Shown: positions 48,526 through 55,640 of the stretch, piece by piece
Layout: the number at the start of each line of letters is the position of its first letter
Numbering within the stretch: the stretch's first letter is position 1
Assembly (NCBI GenBank): GCA_027972325.1
Contig: JAPMOS010000198.1
Location: 1 to 55,640 of the forward strand
Length of the DNA stretch: 55,640 nt
Reading direction: 5' to 3'
Origin: Paratrimastix pyriformis
Lineage: Eukaryota > Preaxostyla > Paratrimastigidae
Made by a program: the position numbers and the translations under genes
Notes under the pieces: model-generated
Database searches by the model: none
Seen by the model: only the letters and a program-made list of their open reading frames with translations
Told to the model about the DNA's origin: nothing

Positions 48526-49277
48526 TAGTTATAAAAGGAGAGTTCTGAGACAATCGATTTTCACACACAATTTTTCACGCTTGCGTTGTTATTTGAGGCA
48601 AAAATCGATTTCTTCAGAACAAAATCTTTTTTTCTCATTATATTTTATCGAAAAGGAGCATTTTATTTTATCAGCTTTGAATGATTTAAGCATTAATTTT
48701 CTTGAGCTACAAACGTTATTTGAGGCAAAAATCGAATTCTTCAGAGCAAAATCTTTTTTCTCAATGTTTTTTAAGTAAAACGAGCATTTTATTTTAATCA
48801 GCTTGGAATGATTTAAGCATCAATTCATTCGAGCTACAAACGAAATTAGAGGCAAAAAGCGAATTCTCCATGCATTTTCAATTTTTTTTCCATTTTTTGT
48901 CCCAGAAATTATTTTGCCATTTTTGTCAAATCAAACAATTCAATCATCTTAAGCATCAAACGAAAGAGAATTCAATCAGAAACAGCTTATCTCTTCATTC
49001 AAAATAAAATTGTGACAAAAGTGCTTTTCAAAAGTGATCATTAAATAATGCATCAATCTTAAGTAAATGATGCATTCTTTTGATTGAATCAGCTCAAATA
49101 ATTGATTCTAAGAAAATGGAAAAGTATGACAAAATGATAAAACAATATGAAATTTGATTTCAGCACCGAGCCCTTTAAAGCGAAAATTTACTCAGCTTTG
49201 ACATGAATTGAAAGAGAAATCAATCAGATTTACCTTCTATTTCAAAGAGATAAAAACAGCGTTTCATCATTTGAGCT
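48524..49277 (+). repeat. Internal copy of the ~755-bp direct repeat
   Basis: Same orientation as 40247-41003. It separates the structural block (fibre, membrane proteins, ATPase, capsid) from the integration and replication block (integrase, PolB). Beyond 49277 the two copies diverge for about 100 bases and then share the promoter-like motif at 49391-49406. Confidence 0.85.
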
Positions 49278-49410
49278 CTGAGTGTTTTAAGATGATAATT
49301 CAATGAGCTACTGGGGCTAACTCAATGAAATAGTGAACGAGTGATAGCAGTTGATTAACATGTAAAGGTATTTGAAGAAAAAATAATTATCTATAGTTAG
49401 TATATAGAGA

Positions 49411-49581
49411 ATGAATTGTGATAAGCATCCAGTTAAGATTGATAGGGCGCTATTTGAACTCCTACAGGAGTTGATTAAGCTTCATGGTGATGAATATTTC
49501 ACTGTTACAATAACTAAGAAGAAAGGAGATGAGAGTGACGATTCCACAACAATAGTGTATGAAAATGAATATTTCCATTAA
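49411..49581 (+). CDS. Small Polinton protein, 56 aa
   Basis: ATG five bases after the CTATAGTTAGTATATA motif. The protein (MNCDKHPVKIDRALFELL...) is charged with one probable helix and a short strand pair. Its stop overlaps, tail to tail, the stop of the integrase gene. No family recognised. Confidence 0.5.
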   Translation: MNCDKHPVKIDRALFELLQELIKLHGDEYFTVTITKKKGDESDDSTTIVYENEYFH

Positions 49582-50612
49582 CGGAGCTTCATATCATGCA
49601 TTATATTATCTGTGTCAATACCTTCTCGAGTCAGTCTTCGTTTGACGAGTCTTTTCTTCTTTGTGTCATCAATCTTCTTGACAGCTTTTTCAGTGCTCTC
49701 CTTCTCGATGATTTCACCAACCTTCTTCAACTCATATTGTTTGTAGTGTTTTTTCAACAGTTCTCCAGACTTCAGGTTCTTGAGAACATACTTTTTACCA
49801 TCGAATGAGTCAATGATATAGACAGCGAGAGAATACTTTACTTCATCACCTTTAGCGAATGCTTTGAGCTTTCGAACAGCACGAACATGGTCACCAATAT
49901 TATAAATACGTTCTATTTGAGTGACTGATTGTTTGTTTGTATCATGGTTGTTGAACACATTATAAGGTGTTGCTTTAATGGTTCTGTGGTAATCATTGTT
50001 GTAAGAAGATACCAAATCAGGAAGAACTTTAGTCCAATCGGAGTCACCAGAAGAGAGACGCCAACGTTGTAGTTTGAGAGCAATTGTACGATTGAATCGT
50101 TCAACAATACTATTCTTATTGATTTCTTCAGGGTCACTGAAATGAGCCACAACATGATTATCAGTCATCCATTTGACATATTGTTTAGCTTGGAATTCAT
50201 TGTCACAGTTGATGTTTTCAGGAGTACCTTTTAAGTCATCATGGAAGATACTTTTAATTGCTTTGAGAACCTCAGTGGGCTTTCTTGTTTTAAGAGGACG
50301 ACAGGCAGCATAACGAGAGTACACATCAATAACACAGAGGATGTTCTCGAATCCAGTTCTCGTCTTAAAACGATCATAGATGATGATATCCATCTGAACA
50401 CATGCGAGAGCAGTATGAGCCACAATCGTGTTGAACTTTTTTGGTTTTCTATCTTCTTTCATGATTTGATAATCAGGTGTCTTATTTAGCACGTTTTGGA
50501 CAGCATCTAAGGTGATTTTCTTGTCATCTTGTTTGAGTTTTCGATACAATTTAGGAGCAGAAACAAAGCCCGTTTTAGGATTGCTATAAGCATTTTGAAT
50601 GGTCTTTTCCAT
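49578..50612 (-). CDS. Polinton integrase, retroviral (rve) type, 344 aa
   Basis: The catalytic core runs from about residue 65 to 210. It has QMDIIIYDRF (first Asp), NILCVIDVYSRYA, ENINCDNEFQ (second Asp) and NSIVERFNRTIALKLQRW (Glu), the D-D-E triad of a DDE integrase. YNNDYHRTIKATP follows, then an SH3-like C-terminal part (YNIGDHVRAVRKL) and a Lys-rich tail. It would cut and join the element's ends into host DNA. Transcribed away from the adjacent PolB region. Confidence 0.9.
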   Translation of the reverse strand: MEKTIQNAYSNPKTGFVSAPKLYRKLKQDDKKITLDAVQNVLNKTPDYQIMKEDRKPKKFNTIVAHTALACVQMDIIIYDRFKTRTGFENILCVIDVYSRYAACRPLKTRKPTEVLKAIKSIFHDDLKGTPENINCDNEFQAKQYVKWMTDNHVVAHFSDPEEINKNSIVERFNRTIALKLQRWRLSSGDSDWTKVLPDLVSSYNNDYHRTIKATPYNVFNNHDTNKQSVTQIERIYNIGDHVRAVRKLKAFAKGDEVKYSLAVYIIDSFDGKKYVLKNLKSGELLKKHYKQYELKKVGEIIEKESTEKAVKKIDDTKKKRLVKRRLTREGIDTDNIMHDMKLR

Positions 50613-50681
50613 TAGTATAATGAAGTTATAAAATTAAAAGTGACTTAGAGAAACCTTAAATTTATAGATTAATAAAATATT

Positions 50682-53600
50682 ATGAAAAAAATTTTATCTC
50701 ACACTACTATAGACATGACAACTAAAACCGCAAATCCATTTGTTGCATTTGATGGACTCTCAGATGAAGAGGCGAAGAAGTTGTTCGAAGAATACATAAA
50801 TAAACGGCAGGCAACGTCACCAAAACAGGAAAAGAAGGAAAAGAAAGAAAAGAAAGAAGTGAAGATTGCACAAGAAGAAGTTATTGATGTAGATGCCTTA
50901 TCAACAAAAGGAGCAGAAAACGTCGAAGATGAGTTTGGAAAAATAGCACAATATGAAGTGGTAGAATGCAAAAAAGCTATGAAAGGTTTCATGAAGAACT
51001 ATTCTATTATGAACCATGGAAAGATCGAGGCAACTGACTACAAACAAAGTGTCGAGAGGTGTTTTGTGGACACTGAAGGAATGATAAAAAAGATATTATA
51101 TGAAGAGATGAAGGGAGGACAGTTCAAACTGAACATCGTGTTGAAATGTCAGTTCACCAAAGAAGACAAGTCAATGTATGGACACTTTTCATCAGGCAGC
51201 ATTCGAATTCTCGGTAAGAAAGACATTGAAGAAGGAATTGGGAATGCAGTGTCGAGAATCCAAGAGCTCGTGGACAATTTTGTTAACAATGGAAGTGCAT
51301 GGGTCCTAAAACGTATTGAGAATGTGTTTTTGAATGTAGCCTCATACAAGCCAATGCGTGGAAGCAGTTACATTGAATTACCAGAGGTATTGAACCAGAA
51401 GAAAGCATTGATAAATATTCAGAATGATGACAATGAGTGTTTTAAATGGAGTGTTTTAGCAACATTGCATCCAGTTGATGTGCATCCGGAGAGAGTGAAG
51501 CAATACATGAAGTATGACAATGAGCTCGACTTTAAGGGCATTCATTTTCCAATGGAAATTGACAGTATACCACGATTTGAAGCTAAAAATAACATAGCCA
51601 TCAATGTGATCGAGCATCATATCACAACAAAAAAAGGTTAAGAAGGAGAAGAAGACATCAGTTGTCTTCAATCCATTGTATGTCTCACCAATTTGGAATA
51701 CGGCTAAAACAGTAGTCAATATGCTACGTATAACAGAGCTCGATGAGAATACAGAGGTGATGAAAGGAGAAGGATGTGAGAAGACAGAAACCAACTCACA
51801 TTATGTGTTGATTAAAGATTTGTCTCGTCTCTTAAGTTCAAGCCAGAACAGTCACAATGGAAAAAAGTATTTTTGTCTGAACTGTATGCATGGATTTTGG
51901 AATGAAAGCCTGTTGCAAAGGCATAAACCAGTGTGCTATGAGCATGAATGTTGTCAAGCATGGTTACCAATAGAAGAAGATGCTCATGTCGAATTCAAGC
52001 ATATATCAAAATCAGTGAAGCAACCTTTTGCGATTTATGCAGATTTCGAAGCACTCACAACACCAATTGATGATGATGACGATGAGAAAAAAATAAAAGC
52101 AGCATATCAGCACCATAATGTGTGTTCATATGCATACAAAGTTGTCAGTAATTATCCAGAGTTTGAGAGACCAATACAATTGTATCGTGGTGAAGGAGCA
52201 GTTGAGCATTTCTTAAAATCCATCATCGAAGAGCGTAAAACGATACTGAAGATAGTCAAAAGGAACTGTGAGATGAACTTATCGAAGGAACAACAAAAAG
52301 AGTTTGATAAAGCCACTGTGTGTCATATTTGTGGACGAGAGATTGAAGATGAATCAGATAAAGTGAGAGACCATGATCATATTACGGGTGAATATCGAGG
52401 GGCAGCACATAATGGATGTAACTTATTATTCAGTCTGAAGAATTACAAGGTACCAGTTTTCTTTCACAATCTAAAGGGTTATGATTCTCACCTCTTAATG
52501 CAAGAAATAGGGAACTTTAGTGAGAAAATTACATGCTTAGCATTGACTGAAGAGAAGTATCTGTCGTTCTCGATGGATGGAAATATAGAGTTCAAAGACA
52601 GTTTTGCATTCATGACAGAATCATTGGATAAATTATCAGAGAACTTAGGGAAGAACAACTACGATGATTTTATCAGAACAAAAGCAGATTGGGAAGGAAT
52701 CAGTGAAGAGAACCTGAAACTTTTATGCCAGAAGGGTGTTTATCCATATGACTATTTGAACACAATGGAGAAGTTCGATGAGACTGAATTGCCACCAAAG
52801 GAAGCATTTTACAGTAAACTAAACGATAAAGCCATATCTGATGAAGATTATGCACATGCACAGACAGTATGGAACACATTTGAATGTGAAACGTTAGGTG
52901 ATTATCATGACATATACCTTAAAACTGATGTGTTACTATTAGCAGATGTCTTCGAAAAGTTTCGTAGCATGTGTATAAAAAATTACGGGCTCGATCCGGT
53001 ATGTTACGTGTCATTACCAGCAATGTCATGGGATGCGGCACTGAAGCGTTCGAAGGTGGAGTTAGACTTATTTAATGACACACAAATGGACATGCATTTG
53101 TTTATTGAGAAGGGTATTCGAGGAGGGATTTCAATGATAACGAACAGATATTGTCAAGCCAACAACAAGTACATGAAGACATACAACAAAGAGGGCAAAA
53201 CGGTGTACATTCTGTATCTCGATGCTAACAACCTTTACGGCAAAGCAATGAGTTATAGACTACCAACGACTGATTTTCAATGGGAAAAGAACGTAAGCAA
53301 GTTCACGAAGAGCAAGATAATGTCATTAGACAAGAATGGAGATAGAGGCTACATATTAGAAGTGGATTTATCATATCCAAAAGAACTACATGACATGCAC
53401 AATGATTATCCATTAGCACCATGCAAGAAGGTTGTAGAAGATGAAAAGTTATCTGAATACCAGAAGTTGTTGAAGACGAATTTAAGCCTAAAGCAGGCAA
53501 AAGTTGAGAAGTTGATTTGTGATTTTGAAGACAAGACTGATTATGTTGTGCATTATCGTGCACTCCAGCTATATTTGAGTTTAGGAATGGAACTGAAAGC

Positions 53601-54318
53601 AGTCAAAAGAGTGATGAGTTTTAAACAAGATGATTGGTTAGAAGACTACATAGGATTCAATACCAACGAGCGTTCAAAAACAAAGAATGAATTCGAGAAG
53701 GCACTATTCAAATTAGCCAACAATGCAGTCTTTGGAAAAACCATGCAGAACAATCGTTCTCACATCAACTTTACACTAACATCCAGTGAGGAGAAGGCAC
53801 GTAAGCTCGTAGCCAAGCCAAATTATGAGAAGACAGTGATATTTGGAGATAAACTCGTAGGCATACATGCAAGACAGACATCAGTCAAATTGAACATGCC
53901 AATAGCAGTTGGGCAATCAATATTAGACTTATCCAAGATGCACATGTATGACTTTTACTACAACACACTCAAAGCAAAGTATGGAGACAAAGTCAAATTG
54001 CTATTCACAGATACTGACAGTTTATGTGTTGCAGTGGAGACAGAAGACATATATGAAGATATGAAAGAATTTGAAGACGAACTCGATACATCCAATTATC
54101 CAGAGGACAATGCGCTATTCAGCGAAAAGAACATTGCCAAGATTGGAAAGTTCAAGGATGAAGCCAAAGGCAAGCAAATCATAGAGTTCTGTGGATTACG
54201 TTCGAAGATGTATTCATATGTCATAGAAGGTGATGAAGAGAAGCATGCCAAATGCAAAGGTGTGAAGAAGTCAGCAATTAAACAGGAATTATCACACAAA
54301 GGTTCATGGACTGTTTGA
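50682..54318 (+). CDS. Protein-primed-type DNA polymerase B region
   Basis: A fossil region, not all in one open frame (about one break). In order: a Lys-rich N-terminus, the block SSYIELPEVLNQKKALINIQ seen at the start of Polinton polymerases, a finger (CLNCMHGFWNESLLQRHKPVC), the exonuclease start (FAIYADFEAL), an HNH/endonuclease VII-like insert (CHICGREI, RDHDHITGEYRG), then the polymerase with LKTDVLLLADVFEKF, LYLDANNLYGKAM, FKLANNAVFGKTM and LFTDTDSLC. The insert between exonuclease motifs is common in this branch. Replicates the linear element from a protein primer. Confidence 0.9.
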
Positions 54319-54836
54319 ACTCAGAATGTCTGAAGCCAAAACGCAAACAGAATGATGAAGAGATGAAGAATGATGAAGAGATGGAGAAAAGAATGATGAA
54401 GAGATTGATAAGGCACATCCTAAGGTGAAGTTCTGTGCAATTCAAAGCAAATATCACCAACTCTATGCAGTATCAGTGAACAAGTTTGCATTGTGCTCTT
54501 ATGATGATAAAAGGTATCTCAGAAACAAGACTGATAGTTACGCTTATGGACACTACAAATTGGTAGTAATTTATCAGCGTTCATTATTATGGAACCATAT
54601 CAACAGTCAACATTTGACAAGATGAATGCTAAACTGACATCAATTGAACGCTCAATGAAAGACATAACCAACCTATTAGAAGCATTATTAGAAGAAACTG
54701 TAGTGTATGGAGAGTTACAGAAACAGGGCAGAGAGCAAAGCAGAATTCATTATAATTTGGAAGCACCAACTGAAAATCAAAAATGAAAGTGACTTAAATA
54801 CAGTTGAAATATTATCTAATACTATAGTATAGTAAA
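54319..54836. other. Short stretch between the polymerase and GIY-YIG regions
   Basis: Holds a 65-residue charged helical frame (54589-54786, MEPYQQSTFDKMNAKLTSIE) that may be a small coiled-coil protein. The part before it resembles nothing I know. Confidence 0.4.
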
Positions 54837-55525
54837 ATGAAATACTACATATATAAGATAGTCAACACTGTTGAGCCGAATGAATTATATATAGGTTCAA
54901 CTAAGAACATCCGTTCGAGATGGGCAGTGCATAAAACGCATGTCAAGAGTGGATGCACACATATGCTTTACAGCAGAATGAGAGAGGTAGGAGTTGACAA
55001 GTTCACCATTGAAGAAATTGAAGCAATTTGTGATTGTGAGAACATTAAAGAGATAGAAGAGAAATACATCAAAGAATACACAGAAAAGGGATTCAAGATG
55101 TTGAACATGATTAAAGCATGCCGAACTGAAGATGAGCGCAAAGAATATCAACAGGAGAAATACAAGAAGACCTTTGCAAAGATTTGTCGAACTATAAGCC
55201 GAGAGAATACAAGAAGAAGGAGAAATATGTGAAAGGAGCAAGGACTCAAGTAATAGTGACAAATAAGACAGATGGTACGAAAACAATATACAAGTCACTA
55301 TATGCATGCAGTGTAGCATTGAAATTGAATCCAAATCAGGTTAAACAAAGATGTGAGAGCAGTTTTACGTTTGATGACCTCGTATTTGAGTATGGAGAGT
55401 CAAAGAAGCTCTTACCTCCACAACTCAGGAAGACATTGAACAGTTTGCAGTCATCAATTACCTACTTAGGCATTTCAGCTAAGACGAACAAAGAGCACAC
55501 AAGCAAATGCTTTTTGATAAGATAA
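54837..55525 (+). CDS. GIY-YIG nuclease-like region with NUMOD-like end
   Basis: Starts KYYIYKIVNTVEPNELYIGS, the GIY-YIG core with its second motif, then SRWAVHKTHV (the Arg helix) and a Glu-rich helix. Further on, IYKSLYACSVALKLNPNQVK resembles the NUMOD helix-turn-helix module that follows many GIY-YIG homing nucleases. Fossil, not all in one frame (about one break). Preceded by a CTATAG-type motif. Such nucleases are frequent passengers in Polintons and large viruses. Confidence 0.7.
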
Positions 55526-55640
55526 AAACCATAAGAAGATACAGAAGGAAGATAAGGATGCTCTTTATGAGTATCTCATTGATTTCTGAGTTGTTTTGTT
55601 TGTTTGAATTAATATAATCTATTGTTATATTAATCATGAA
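55526..55640. other. Right window edge
   Basis: 115 AT-rich bases without a gene or a visible terminal repeat. The Polinton continues past the window. Confidence 0.6.

Larger units (their letters stand above)
40247..55640. mobile_element. Polinton/Maverick-type element (fossil), open at the right window edge
   Basis: An AT-rich block starting AGTAGTTATAAAAGG. It carries the diagnostic gene set: packaging ATPase, capsid-like protein, retroviral-type integrase and protein-primed-type DNA polymerase B, plus a fibre with S74 chaperone, membrane and coiled-coil proteins and a GIY-YIG region. It looks young: most frames are long and intact, with about two visible breaks. Its left-edge repeat recurs at 48.5 kb in the same direction, so it may be a rearranged copy or two units head to tail. 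The right terminus is outside the window. Confidence 0.85.

Noticed and set aside
40247-49277. The ~755-bp direct repeats as LTRs of an LTR retrotransposon
   Set aside because: The DNA between them codes for a fibre, packaging ATPase and capsid-like protein. There is no reverse transcriptase or primer-binding site, and the outer genes (integrase and PolB) are of Polinton type.

Overview
This is a eukaryotic nuclear window made almost entirely of mobile elements nested inside one another. No host gene could be supported. The left 40 kb is GC-rich with intron-free retroelement frames. The right 15 kb is AT-rich and holds a Polinton-type element. A gene-dense alga or other protist would fit, but the sequence does not name the species.

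Layout: positions 1-1.9 kb hold simple repeats and no supported gene. A fossil Ty3/gypsy chromovirus on the minus strand (1921-2878, continuing at 39231 to about 39357) is split by an approximately 36 kb block whose edges carry a 12-bp target-site duplication. That block is one LINE (my name LINE-A, plus strand, poly(A) tail), about 8.9 kb once its own insertions are set aside. It was invaded by LINE-C (3369-14561, minus), LINE-B (26805-37147, plus) and short ORF-bearing retroelements of two types: X (X2 at 16826-18267; X1 lies inside LINE-C at 10168-11563) and Y (Y1 14778-16255, Y2 18536-20012, Y3 22137-23611). Each insertion has matching 7-13 bp target-site duplications and a tail of CA, CAA or A repeats. 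A related element, Z (39359 to about 40246), lies in the gypsy fragment and is cut by the Polinton, which starts near 40247 and runs off the right edge.

Most interesting content: all three LINEs appear to share one architecture. ORF1 has predicted membrane segments, and in A and C a shared KGxxGPxV domain and a His-rich end. ORF2 reads, in order: a ubiquitin-specific-protease-like (C19) domain with Cys and His boxes, AP-endonuclease, reverse transcriptase, RNase H, a zinc knuckle (seen as C-x-C...H...C in C and recognisable in other frames in A and B), and a C-terminal domain resembling phage Dam-type N6-adenine methyltransferases with an NPEY motif. The X, Y and Z elements encode proteins with a common helical N-terminal domain and Pro/Ser/Arg-rich tails. 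All of these elements start with a C-run/CCGG motif, and the X, Y, LINE-B and LINE-C 3' ends share an AGTATC-CA-rich tail, which suggests one mobilising machinery.

The Polinton carries a fibre with an S74 chaperone domain, membrane and coiled-coil proteins, a packaging ATPase, a capsid-like protein, an integrase, a protein-primed-type PolB region and a GIY-YIG region. A direct repeat of about 755 bp at its left edge recurs inside it at 48.5 kb.
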